A DNA stretch of 64,000 nt from Roseovarius confluentis (GTDB lineage Bacteria; Pseudomonadota; Alphaproteobacteria; Rhodobacterales; Rhodobacteraceae): positions 310,001 through 374,000 of the forward strand of contig NZ_PPFE01000003.1 of assembly GCF_002917925.1 (NCBI RefSeq), written 5' to 3'. The notes under the pieces were generated by a model, which saw nothing but the letters and a program-made list of their open reading frames with translations, did not search any database and had not been told where the DNA came from. Each line of letters starts with the position of its first letter. The stretch's first letter is position 1. This document shows, in pieces, positions 52,245 to 60,629 of this stretch. The position numbers were made by a program, and so were the translations under genes.

Positions 52245-52366
52245 GGTGTATTGTCCTCCTCCCGGATGCGGCCCTGTGTCACCGAACCCGATTGCATTTT
52301 TAATTTTGAATTATGTATCACGAAGCTGTATCACGATGTCAACACCGCAGCAGGGAGGAATGGGAA
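52245..52366. promoter_or_regulatory. Divergent control region of the aminotransferase and oxidase genes
   Basis: 122 bp with an AT-rich centre. It contains TAATTTTGAA (52301-52310), also found in the bhcR-bhcA region. A perfect direct repeat GTATCACGA occurs twice with a 4-nt spacer (52314-52322 and 52327-52335). Each repeat has the GT-N3-AC core typical of FadR-type GntR operators, and a FadR-type GntR gene follows the oxidase. GGGAGGAA precedes the oxidase start. Assignments are by pattern only. Confidence 0.55.
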
Positions 52367-55267
52367 ATGCTTGAAGAGGCGCTGAAAAAAGGCTTTCGCG
52401 GCGACATCATGTTCGACACCGCGTCACGTGGGCGTTATTCGACGGATGCGTCTATTTACCAGATCACCCCTAAAGGGGTGGCGGCGCCGACGGGGCGCGA
52501 AGACGTGGAGATCGCGCTGGCGGCGGCCGCCGAATCGGGTGTGCCGCTGACGGGCCGGGGTGGCGGCACCTCGCAATGCGGGCAGACGGTCAACTCGGGC
52601 CTGATTCTGGACAACGCGCGGTATTTCAACGGAATCATCGAGCTGGACGTGGAGAATCGCCGCGTGGTGGTGGAGCCCGGCATCGTGCTGGACGAATTGA
52701 ACCGGGCGCTGAAGCCGCACGGGCTGTGGTATCCGGTGGATGTCTCGACCAGTTCGCGCGCGACCATCGGCGGGATGGCGGCGAACAATTCCTGCGGGGG
52801 GCGGTCGCTGCGCTATGGCACGATGCGCGACAATGTCCGGTCCATCGACGCGGTGCTGCATGACGGCAGTTTCGCGCATTTCGGTCCGGTTTCGCGTGAC
52901 GCGCTGCGGGGTAACGGCACGTTCGACCGGATCGCGGCGGACATGCTGGACCTGGGTGAGGAGCACACGGCGCTGATCGACGCGCGGTTTCCCAAGCTGA
53001 CGCGGCGGGTGGGGGGCTACAACCTCGATTCGCTGGTGCCCAACGGCGAGGACGTGAACCTGGCGCATCTGCTGGTCGGGTCGGAAGGGACGCTGGCCTA
53101 TTTCACCGCCATCGAGCTGGACCTGTGGCCGCTGGTGGGCGACAAGGTGCTGGGCATCTGCCACTTCCCCACCTTCTACGAGGCGATGGACGCCACGCAG
53201 CACCTGGTCAAGCTGGACCCGTTGTCTGTTGAACTGGTCGATTCGACAATGATCGGGCTGTCGCGGCAGATCCCGATGTTCCGACCGACGATCGAGCAGG
53301 CGGTGCGCGGGGAGCCTGCCGCGCTGCTGCTGGTGGAATTCGACGAGGGTAGCGCGGAGGGCAATGCCGCCAAGCTGAAGGCGCTGCACGAGACGATGGG
53401 CGACCTTGGGTTCGACTGGTCGCATGAGGGCAAGGGCTGGGGCGGCGTTACGGATGTGACCGACGCCCGCCTGCAGGCGCAGGTGACAGAGGTGCGCAAG
53501 TCGGGCCTCAACATCATGATGTCGATGAAGCAGGAGGGCAAACCCGTCTCCTTCGTCGAGGATTGCGCGGTCGAGTTGAAGGATCTTGCGGAATACACGG
53601 CCGGCCTGACCGAGATCTTCGAGAAGAACGGCACGCAGGGGACGTGGTATGCCCATGCGTCGGTCGGGTGTCTGCACGTGCGGCCGGTCTTGAACCTGAA
53701 GCTGGATGAGGACGTCAAGAAGATGCGGTCGATTGCCGAAGAAGCGTTCGACCTGGTGGCGCATTACAAAGGGTCGCATTCGGGCGAGCATGGCGACGGT
53801 ATCGTGCGGTCGGAATTCCATGAAAAGATGTTCGGACCCGAGATCACCACGCAATTCCTGCGGGTGAAGGACCAGTTCGATCCGGAGCGCCGCTTCAACC
53901 CCAACAAGATTGTCGAAGCGCCGAAGATGGATGACCGGTCGCTGTTTCGCTACACGCCGGACTACGAGGTGAAGCCGCTGAAGACCGCCTTTGACTGGTC
54001 GGCCTATCCCGGCGCGGGCGGCGGGTTCCAGGGCGCGGTCGAGATGTGCAACAACAACGGGGCCTGCCGCAAGCTGGCGGGCGGGGCGATGTGCCCGTCC
54101 TACCGCGCGACCCGCAATGAACGCGACGTGACGCGGGGCCGGGCCAACACGCTGCGGCTGGCGCTGTCGGGGCAGTTGGGGCCGGATGCGCTGACCTCGG
54201 ACGCGATGGCCGAAACGCTGAAATTCTGCGTATCGTGCAAGGCGTGCAAGCGCGAATGCCCGACCGGCGTCGACATGGCCAAGATGAAGGCCGAGGTGAC
54301 GGCGGCCCGGGTCGAGAAACACGGGCTGGGCCTGCACGAGCGGCTGGTGGGCTACATGCCGGATTACGCGCCCTACGCCGCGAAGGTGCCGTGGCTGATC
54401 AACATGCGTAACAGCATCCCGCTGCTGGCCCGGCTGATGGAAAAGCCCACCGGCTTTGCCGCGTCGCGGAAGCTGCCGCACTGGTCGTCCAAGCCGTTCC
54501 GCGACAGCGAGGCACAGGACGAGAACCCGGATGTCATCCTGTTTGCCGACATCTTCAACCGGTATTTCGAGCCCGAGAACCTGCGCGCCGCGCTTCGGGT
54601 GCTGCGGGCCGGCGGCAAGCGTGTGGCCGTGGCCACCGACGGCCAGTCGAAGCCTCTGGACAGCGGGCGGACCTACCTGTCGACCGGCCTGATGGAGAAG
54701 GCACGCAAGACCGGCCAGCGCCTGCTGGATGCGCTGGCGCCGCATGCCGAGAAAGGCCTGCCCATCATCGGGCTGGAGCCGTCCTGCCTGTTGACCCTGC
54801 GCGACGAGATTCCGGCGCTGTTGCCTGGCACACAGGCCGAGACGGTGGCGGCGCAGGCGCGGATGCTGGAGGAATACATCGCCGAGGCCGCCGAGGCCGG
54901 GGATTTGACGCTGCCGCTGAAGCCCGTGGGCAAGCCGCTGAAGCTGCATGGTCACTGTCACCAGAAAGCCCATGACGTGGTGCCGGCGATCCAGCGCACG
55001 CTGGCGCTATTGCCTGAAACCGATGTCGACATTATAGAATCCAGTTGCTGCGGTATGGCCGGGTCTTTCGGCTATGGCGTGGAAACGGAGGAAGTATCGC
55101 GCAAGATGGGGGAGCTGAGCCTCTTTCCAGCGGTGCGCGAGGCCGGGGATGCGATCATCGTGGCGGACGGCACGTCCTGCCGCCACCAGATCGCCGACGG
55201 GACGGAGCGCGAGGCGTTCCATGTGGCGCGGGTGCTGGACATGGCGCTGGAGGGACGGGGGAGATGA
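52367..55267 (+). CDS. Fused FAD-linked oxidase and Fe-S protein (GlcD/GlcF or D-2-hydroxyacid dehydrogenase type)
   Basis: A 966-residue fusion. The FAD-binding PCMH domain is at about 35-260 (LTGRGGGTSQCGQTVNSG, GGMAANNSCGGRSLRYG) and the FAD-oxidase C domain reaches about 545 (YAHASVGCLHVRPVLN, GEHGDGIVRSEF). The Fe-S part has cysteines at 561 onward (CNNNGACRKL) and CVSCKACKRECP at 621-632. Two CCG-like motifs follow: HGHCHQKAH at 861-869 and ESSCCGMAG at 891-899. The layout is that of YdiJ/D-2-hydroxyglutarate or lactate dehydrogenases and of GlcD joined to GlcF. It oxidises a D-2-hydroxyacid and passes electrons to quinone. Glycolate is a reasonable guess beside the bhc cluster, but D-lactate or D-2-hydroxyglutarate fit too. 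It overlaps the GntR gene by four bases. Confidence 0.88.
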   Translation: MLEEALKKGFRGDIMFDTASRGRYSTDASIYQITPKGVAAPTGREDVEIALAAAAESGVPLTGRGGGTSQCGQTVNSGLILDNARYFNGIIELDVENRRVVVEPGIVLDELNRALKPHGLWYPVDVSTSSRATIGGMAANNSCGGRSLRYGTMRDNVRSIDAVLHDGSFAHFGPVSRDALRGNGTFDRIAADMLDLGEEHTALIDARFPKLTRRVGGYNLDSLVPNGEDVNLAHLLVGSEGTLAYFTAIELDLWPLVGDKVLGICHFPTFYEAMDATQHLVKLDPLSVELVDSTMIGLSRQIPMFRPTIEQAVRGEPAALLLVEFDEGSAEGNAAKLKALHETMGDLGFDWSHEGKGWGGVTDVTDARLQAQVTEVRKSGLNIMMSMKQEGKPVSFVEDCAVELKDLAEYTAGLTEIFEKNGTQGTWYAHASVGCLHVRPVLNLKLDEDVKKMRSIAEEAFDLVAHYKGSHSGEHGDGIVRSEFHEKMFGPEITTQFLRVKDQFDPERRFNPNKIVEAPKMDDRSLFRYTPDYEVKPLKTAFDWSAYPGAGGGFQGAVEMCNNNGACRKLAGGAMCPSYRATRNERDVTRGRANTLRLALSGQLGPDALTSDAMAETLKFCVSCKACKRECPTGVDMAKMKAEVTAARVEKHGLGLHERLVGYMPDYAPYAAKVPWLINMRNSIPLLARLMEKPTGFAASRKLPHWSSKPFRDSEAQDENPDVILFADIFNRYFEPENLRAALRVLRAGGKRVAVATDGQSKPLDSGRTYLSTGLMEKARKTGQRLLDALAPHAEKGLPIIGLEPSCLLTLRDEIPALLPGTQAETVAAQARMLEEYIAEAAEAGDLTLPLKPVGKPLKLHGHCHQKAHDVVPAIQRTLALLPETDVDIIESSCCGMAGSFGYGVETEEVSRKMGELSLFPAVREAGDAIIVADGTSCRHQIADGTEREAFHVARVLDMALEGRGR

Positions 55268-55950
55268 ACGTGCAGAACAAGGGCGTTCAGACGCTACGGC
55301 GGACATCGCTGCACCAGGAACTGGCCGACGGGGTGCGGGAGCTGATTGTCAGCGGCCAGCTTGCGCCGGGCACGAAGGTGCCGGAGCGCGAGCTGTGCGA
55401 GATGTTCGGCGTGTCGCGGACCCCACTGCGCGAGGCGCTGAAGGTGCTGGCCTTCGACCGGCTGGTCGTGCTGGAGCCGAACCGCGGCGCCTGGGTCAGC
55501 CAGATCACGCTTGGCGACCTGGAAGAGGTGTTCCCGGTGATGGGCGCGCTGGAGGCGCTGTCGGGAGAGTTGGCTTGCGAACGGATCACGGATGAGGAAA
55601 TCCGCACGGTCCGCTCTTTGCATGACGAGATGGTGGGCCATTTCGAGGCGCGGCGGCTGGCGGAGTATTTCGATCTGAACCAGCAGATCCACGAGGCCAT
55701 CCTGGCCGCCGCCCGCAACGAGACGCTGACCGTGCAGTACCGGTCGCTGGCCACGCAGGTGCGTCGGGCGCGGTTCGTGGCCAACATGACCGATGCGCGG
55801 TGGAAAAAGGCGACCGAGGAGCACGAAGAGATCATGGCATGCCTCGAGGCGCGAGACGGCGCCGGGCTCGCGTCGATCCTGCGCCAGCATCTTCAGAACA
55901 AGTTGGAGACGGTGCGCGACTGGCTGATTGCCAACGGCGCAACGGACTGA
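55264..55950 (+). CDS. GntR family regulator (FadR/FCD type), linked to the fused oxidase
   Basis: A 228-residue regulator with a winged helix at about 15-80 (LADGVRELIVSGQLAPGTKV, FGVSRTPLREALKVL) and a helical FCD domain (ALEALSGELACERITDEE, DLNQQIHEAILAAARNETL). Its start overlaps the stop of the oxidase gene (ATGA), so it is made with the enzyme and probably controls that divergent region. This recalls GlcR, the FadR-type regulator of glycolate oxidase in Paracoccus, but equivalence is inferred. Confidence 0.9.
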   Translation: MNVQNKGVQTLRRTSLHQELADGVRELIVSGQLAPGTKVPERELCEMFGVSRTPLREALKVLAFDRLVVLEPNRGAWVSQITLGDLEEVFPVMGALEALSGELACERITDEEIRTVRSLHDEMVGHFEARRLAEYFDLNQQIHEAILAAARNETLTVQYRSLATQVRRARFVANMTDARWKKATEEHEEIMACLEARDGAGLASILRQHLQNKLETVRDWLIANGATD

Positions 55951-56136
55951 TCCGAGCCGGCCCGGCCAAGTGACGGGCGCTTTTGCATATTCCTGAGACT
56001 GGCATCCGAGGTTGCCCGGGGAGGGCCGGGCGCGCGGTGGCGGACGTCCGAAGTCCGCGCGGTCCGGCACGCGAATCCATCACACGCGTCACGCTCTCGC
56101 ACGACGCTCCGATAGCGCATAAACTCCCGGAAACAG

Positions 56137-56212
56137 TGGTGAGCCGTGCAGGATTCGAACCTGCGACCCACTGATTAAAAGTCAGTTGCTCTACCAACTG
56201 AGCTAACGGCCC
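56137..56212 (-). tRNA. tRNA-Lys (anticodon TTT)
   Basis: A 76-nt cloverleaf on the minus strand with encoded CCA. The acceptor GGGCCGT pairs with ACGGCTC (one G-U pair). The D-arm starts TAGCTCAGTTGGTAGAGC, the anticodon loop CTTTTAA is closed by ACTGA/TCAGT, and the T-loop is TTCGAAT. The anticodon TTT reads lysine codons AAA and AAG. Confidence 0.97.
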
Positions 56213-56319
56213 ACTAGGCGGCCTATCTAGAAAGAGGGGACAGGGGGGTCAAGCCCCAATTGCAGGGAATTTTCCGCTGTGGCTGGATTCGTCGCGACGG
56301 GCGCTTTATATGCGCGGCC

Positions 56320-57159
56320 ATGAGCGATGCGCAGGATACCGGGTTGCCCTTCATGAAGATGCATGGGCTGGGAAACGACTTTGTCGTGGTGGACGCGCGT
56401 GCGCGAGTGGTGGAGGTCACGCCGGCACTGGCGCAGGCGGTCGGAGACCGGCACCGCGGGATCGGATTCGATCAGTTGGCGGTGATCCGTCAGGGCGCGG
56501 ATGACGTCGATGCGCACCTGGAATTCTGGAACAGTGACGGCACGCAGGCCGGGGCCTGCGGGAACGCGACGCGATGTATTGCCCGGTTTCTGCTGGATGA
56601 GACGGGCCGTGACAGGCTGCACCTGACCACGGCAAGGGGGGACCTTTACGCGGTGGATGCAGGCGACGGTCTGACCTCGGTCAACATGGGGGCGCCCTTG
56701 CTGGAGTGGGACGGGGTGCCGCTGGCCGAGGAGATGGACACGTTGGAGCTGCCCATCGAGGGCGGGCCAGTGGCCACCGGCATGGGCAATCCGCACTGTA
56801 CCTTCTTCGTCGAGGATGCCGAGGCGATTCCGCTGGAGAGTTTCGGGCCGCGGTACGAGCATCATCCGCTGTTTCCCGAGCGGACCAACGTGCAGGTGGC
56901 CAGTGTGGTCGGCCCCGATCACATCCGGATGCGGGTGTGGGAGCGGGGCGTGGGCCTGACGCTGGCCTCGGGGTCTTCCTCCTGTGCTGTCGCGGTGGCG
57001 GCGGCGCGGCGGGGGCTGACAGGGCGCGATGTGCGGATCGACCTTGATGGCGGAACGCTTCGGGTCGAGTGGCGCGAGGATGGCGTCTGGATGACCGGGC
57101 CGACCGTGCATGTCTGTGACGGGGTGCTGACGCCCGATTTCCTGAGGGCCGCGTCATGA
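56320..57159 (+). CDS. dapF: Diaminopimelate epimerase
   Basis: A 279-residue epimerase of the lysine and peptidoglycan pathway, converting LL- to meso-diaminopimelate. FMKMHGLGNDFVVVDA is the family start, with one catalytic Cys in AGACGNATRC and the other in ASGSSSCAVAV. The start at 56320 fits the family; upstream in-frame sequence is not related. It overlaps mtaB by four bases (ATGA), as in many Rhodobacterales. Confidence 0.97.
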   Translation: MSDAQDTGLPFMKMHGLGNDFVVVDARARVVEVTPALAQAVGDRHRGIGFDQLAVIRQGADDVDAHLEFWNSDGTQAGACGNATRCIARFLLDETGRDRLHLTTARGDLYAVDAGDGLTSVNMGAPLLEWDGVPLAEEMDTLELPIEGGPVATGMGNPHCTFFVEDAEAIPLESFGPRYEHHPLFPERTNVQVASVVGPDHIRMRVWERGVGLTLASGSSSCAVAVAAARRGLTGRDVRIDLDGGTLRVEWREDGVWMTGPTVHVCDGVLTPDFLRAAS

Positions 57160-58424
57160 GCGCGCCGGTTTTCACAACGCTGGGCTGTCGGCTGAACGCT
57201 TATGAGACGGAAGCCATGAAAGAGCTTGCCGGCGAGGTGGGTCTGGAGAATGCCGTGGTGGTCAACACCTGCGCGGTGACCGCCGAGGCGGTGCGCAAGG
57301 CGCGGCAGGAGATTCGCAAGCTGCGGCGCGAGAACCCCGAGGCGCGGCTGATCGTGACGGGCTGTGCGGCGCAGACAGAGCCCGAGACGTTTTCCGCGAT
57401 GGACGAGGTGGACGCCGTGATCGGCAACACCGAGAAGATGGTGCGCGACACCTGGGCCGGGTTGGCGGCGGACTTCATCGGCGAGACCGAGGCGGTTCAG
57501 GTGGACGACATCATGAGCGTCACCGAGACGGCGGGGCACCTGATCGACGGGTTCGGAACGCGGAGCCGCGCCTATGTCCAGGTGCAGAACGGCTGTGACC
57601 ATCGCTGCACCTTCTGCATTATCCCTTACGGTCGCGGCAACTCGCGCAGCGTGCCGGCGGGCGTGGTGGTGGACCAGATCAAGCGGCTGGTCGACCGGGG
57701 CTATAACGAGGTGGTGCTGACCGGCGTGGACCTGACAAGCTGGGGCGCGGACCTGCCGGCGGAACCCAAGCTGGGCGATCTGGTGATGCGGATCCTGAAG
57801 CTGGTGCCGGACCTGCCGCGGTTGCGGATTTCGTCGATCGATTCGATCGAGGTGGACGAGAACCTGATGCAGGCGATTGCCACCGAAGCGCGGCTGATGC
57901 CGCATCTGCATTTGAGTTTGCAGCACGGAGACGACCTGATCCTGAAACGGATGAAGCGGCGGCATTTGCGGGATGACGCGATCCGGTTTTCCGAGGAGGC
58001 GCGCAAGCTGCGCCCCGATATGACCTTTGGCGCTGATATTATCGCCGGGTTTCCGACGGAGACCGAGGCGGCGTTCGAGAATTCGCTGCGGCTGGTCGAG
58101 GAGTGTGGGCTGACCTGGCTGCATGTCTTCCCCTATAGCCCGCGCCCGGGCACCCCGGCGGCACGGATGCCGCAAGTGGACGGGCGGGCCATCAAGGAGC
58201 GGGCGGCGCGGCTGCGGTCGGCGGGTGAGGCGCGCGTGGCGCGGCATCTGGACGAACAGCAGGGGCGGGTGCATCAGGTGTTGCTGGAGAATGCCCGGAT
58301 GGGGCGGACCGAGCAGTTTACCGAGGTGACGTTTGGCAGTGATCAGCCTGAAGGGCAGATCGTGTCGGCCCGCGTGACCGGGCATGACGCGGCGCGGCTG
58401 ACGGCGGACACGGCCTTGTGCTAG
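57156..58424 (+). CDS. mtaB: tRNA (t6A37) methylthiotransferase MtaB
   Basis: A 422-residue radical-SAM enzyme that adds a methylthio group to t6A37 of tRNAs reading ANN codons. The N-terminal cluster cysteines are C11, C39 and C70 (TTLGCRLNAYE, VVNTCAVTAEAV, VTGCAAQTEPE). The radical-SAM triad CxxxCxxC is C147, C151 and C154 in NGCDHRCTFCIIPYGRG. A TRAM domain closes the C-terminus. It overlaps dapF by four bases. Confidence 0.96.
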   Translation: MSAPVFTTLGCRLNAYETEAMKELAGEVGLENAVVVNTCAVTAEAVRKARQEIRKLRRENPEARLIVTGCAAQTEPETFSAMDEVDAVIGNTEKMVRDTWAGLAADFIGETEAVQVDDIMSVTETAGHLIDGFGTRSRAYVQVQNGCDHRCTFCIIPYGRGNSRSVPAGVVVDQIKRLVDRGYNEVVLTGVDLTSWGADLPAEPKLGDLVMRILKLVPDLPRLRISSIDSIEVDENLMQAIATEARLMPHLHLSLQHGDDLILKRMKRRHLRDDAIRFSEEARKLRPDMTFGADIIAGFPTETEAAFENSLRLVEECGLTWLHVFPYSPRPGTPAARMPQVDGRAIKERAARLRSAGEARVARHLDEQQGRVHQVLLENARMGRTEQFTEVTFGSDQPEGQIVSARVTGHDAARLTADTALC

Positions 58425-58547
58425 CGGGCGTGGTGCGTGCGGGGTCTTTTCCGCGAGCCATCGCAGCGCTTTGATTGTGACAGGGACAATTCTTTGCTGG
58501 CCGTGACGGAGGTCGTTGCGACATGGTGAGCGCAAAGGAGACCCGCC

Positions 58548-59168
58548 ATGCATCCCAACCCGATCTTTCGCCAGACCCCGGAGGCGCGGAATGTCGCGTT
58601 CGCGCGGGCGCAAGGCTTTGGCGTGCTGGCGGTCGCGGCGGAGGGGGCGCCGCTGATGAGCCACGTCCCGTTCCTTTTGTCCGAGGATGGGGCGGTGGCG
58701 GAGTTTCACCTTGTGCGGTCGAACCCGATTGCGCGGGCGCTCTCCGCGCCCTTGCATGCACGGCTGGCTGTGGTGGGGCCTTACTCTTACGTGTCGCCGG
58801 ACTGGTACGGGGCGGAGGACCAGGTGCCGACGTGGAATTACGTGGCGGTGCATCTGGTGGGGGTCGTGGAGTTGCGGCCGCAGGACGAGATGCACGATTT
58901 ACTGGACCGGCAGTCGGCGCAGTTCGAGGATCAGCTCTTGCCGAAAGCTCCTTGGACAATGGAAAAGATGACGCCGGACGTGCTGGACCGGATGATGCGG
59001 CAGATCGTGCCCTGCCGGATGCAGGTGGACGAGATCCACGGCACATGGAAGCTGAACCAGAACAAGACGGATGACGTGCGCCTTCGGGCCGCCGAGGCGG
59101 TGGACGCATCGGGCATAGGCGTTGAGACCGGGGCCTTGGCGGCGCTGATGCGCGATGCGGGCAGCTAG
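58548..59168 (+). CDS. PaiB-like FMN-binding protein
   Basis: A 206-residue protein of the PaiB family (FMN-binding negative transcriptional regulator): MHPNPIFRQTPEARNVAFAR, then FHLVRSNPIARAL, GPYSYVSPDWYG and PTWNYVAVHLVG. The N-terminal split-barrel binds flavin. PaiB acts as a repressor of sporulation and protease genes in Bacillus; the role in proteobacteria is not established. GGAG lies about 9 bases before the start. It lies 52 bp before the GST gene on the same strand. Confidence 0.9.
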   Translation: MHPNPIFRQTPEARNVAFARAQGFGVLAVAAEGAPLMSHVPFLLSEDGAVAEFHLVRSNPIARALSAPLHARLAVVGPYSYVSPDWYGAEDQVPTWNYVAVHLVGVVELRPQDEMHDLLDRQSAQFEDQLLPKAPWTMEKMTPDVLDRMMRQIVPCRMQVDEIHGTWKLNQNKTDDVRLRAAEAVDASGIGVETGALAALMRDAGS

Positions 59169-59220
59169 ACCACTGACCATCGAGGGCGTAGCTTTGGGAA
59201 GAATCGGAAGGACATGAATG

Positions 59221-59823
59221 ATGCAACTGATCTCTGCCAAGCCGTCCCCCTATGGGCGCAAGGTGAAGGTGACCCTGATCGAGACCGGGCTGATCGACCA
59301 GGTCGAGATTGTCGAGGTTATGACAACGCCGGTGGCGACCGATGCGACGGTGGCGGCGGCGAACCCGGTGGGCAAGATCCCGGCGCTGATCCGGGACGAG
59401 GGGCCGACTCTGTATGACAGCAGGGTGATCTGCCGTTACCTGGATGCGCGGGCGGGCACGAAGCTCTATCCCGAGGGGCGGATATGGGAGACGCTGACGC
59501 TGGAGGCGACGGCGGACGGCATTCTGGATGCGGCGCTGGCGATGGTCTACGAGCGGCGGGTGCGGCCCGAAGACATGGTGTATGAACCGTGGATCGAGGC
59601 GCAGTGGGAAAAGGTCGCGCGCAGCGTGGCGGCGGTCAATGCGCGGTGGATGAGCCATCTGCGCGGGCCGCTGGACGCCGGCCAGATCGCGGTGGGCTGT
59701 GCGCTGGGCTATCTCGATTTCCGGCTGGACGACCGGGGCTGGCGCAAAGGGAATGACGCGCTGGCCGACTGGTTCAAGGCATTTGCCGAGCGCGATAGCA
59801 TGACGGCCACCGCGCCCGACTGA
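59221..59823 (+). CDS. Glutathione S-transferase family protein
   Basis: A 200-residue GST-like protein. The thioredoxin-fold N-terminal domain (MQLISAKPSPYGRKVKVTLI, ANPVGKIPALI, LYDSRVICRYLD) has the cis-Pro of KIPAL and the glutathione-contacting YDSR. A helical C-terminal domain follows. It has Ser at the usual catalytic position. Two adjacent ATGs (59218 and 59221) are possible starts. It overlaps nothing but is convergent with the RTX gene, one base apart. Substrate unknown. Confidence 0.88.
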   Translation: MQLISAKPSPYGRKVKVTLIETGLIDQVEIVEVMTTPVATDATVAAANPVGKIPALIRDEGPTLYDSRVICRYLDARAGTKLYPEGRIWETLTLEATADGILDAALAMVYERRVRPEDMVYEPWIEAQWEKVARSVAAVNARWMSHLRGPLDAGQIAVGCALGYLDFRLDDRGWRKGNDALADWFKAFAERDSMTATAPD

Positions 59824-59824
59824 G

Positions 59825-60526
59825 TCAGAAGATGAAGTCGTCGGCGGCAAGCGGCGCTTCGAGCCCGGTGAAAATGATCGAGTCACCGCCGCCGAGGTCG
59901 ATCAGCGCCTGATCGCCGGAATAGGTGATAAGTCCTTCGATGTCGGCGAAGGAGGTGAAGCCGAAGCCGCCGATCCCGACCTGGTCGATGCCGGTCTCGA
60001 AATTGTCGATCACGTCGTTGCCGTTGCCCTGGATGAAATAGACCGTGTCCACATCGCCATCGTCTGTCAGGTAGATGAAATCGTCGCCCGTGCCGCCAAA
60101 GACGATATCGGCGCCGTCGCCGGTGTGGATGCTGTCGTTGCCGGCCTCGCCATAGAGATTGTCGTCGCCCTCGCCGCCCACGACCACGTCATCGCCGCCA
60201 TTGGCGATGATCACGTCGTTGCCCAGCCCGCCGAACACGCTGTCGTTCCCCGCGCCGGTTTCGATCGTGTCGTCGCCGGCGAAGCCGTAGTATCGCGCAC
60301 CATCTGCCGTGTTGGTGTCAAAGATATGGTCGTCGTCTTTCGTGCCGTGCACCTCGCCGGGCAGGACGCGGCCGCCGGGCGCGCCATCGTGGCTGTCTTC
60401 ACCATCGGTGAAATCGCCGGGCAGGCCGGGGCGGCCGCCCAAGCTGAAAATGCCGTCATTGGGGGACTTCGTGCCGGTTAAGTCGTCGCTGGCACTGTCG
60501 ATGAACTGGAAGCTGTCGCGTTTCAT
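59825..60526 (-). CDS. RTX calcium-binding repeat protein
   Basis: A 233-residue acidic protein without an N-terminal signal peptide. Residues of about 62-160 contain RTX nonapeptides of the type GGxGxDx, for example FGGLGNDVIIANGGDDVVVG and YGEAGNDSIHTGDGADIVFG, which bind calcium in a parallel beta-roll after secretion. The C-terminal ~50 residues end in hydrophobic-acidic DDFIF, typical of a type I secretion signal. No type I ABC exporter or membrane fusion gene is in the window. It may be a small secreted or surface calcium-binding protein. Confidence 0.87.
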   Translation of the reverse strand: MKRDSFQFIDSASDDLTGTKSPNDGIFSLGGRPGLPGDFTDGEDSHDGAPGGRVLPGEVHGTKDDDHIFDTNTADGARYYGFAGDDTIETGAGNDSVFGGLGNDVIIANGGDDVVVGGEGDDNLYGEAGNDSIHTGDGADIVFGGTGDDFIYLTDDGDVDTVYFIQGNGNDVIDNFETGIDQVGIGGFGFTSFADIEGLITYSGDQALIDLGGGDSIIFTGLEAPLAADDFIF

Positions 60527-60592
60527 TGTGTGGTCCTCCGCGTTGAATATGACCCTGTGTCGGGTCGCGGAGCCGAAGCGTTCAAAGAAAGC

Positions 60593-60617
60593 GGCCCGGG
60601 GTGGAGACCCCCGGGCC
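60593..60617 (-). terminator. Terminator after the PepSY gene
   Basis: GGCCCGGGG pairs with its complement across a 7-nt loop. On the minus strand it is followed by GCTTTCTTTG. Confidence 0.7.
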
Positions 60618-60629
60618 CTTTCATGTGGC

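Noticed and set aside
52424-54973. 849-codon open frame on the minus strand
   Set aside because: Antisense to the fused FAD/Fe-S oxidase; low-complexity Arg/Gln/His-rich translation without motifs.
56919-58895. 658-codon open frame on the minus strand
   Set aside because: Antisense to dapF/mtaB, whose catalytic residues are intact; translation is His/Arg/Pro-rich.
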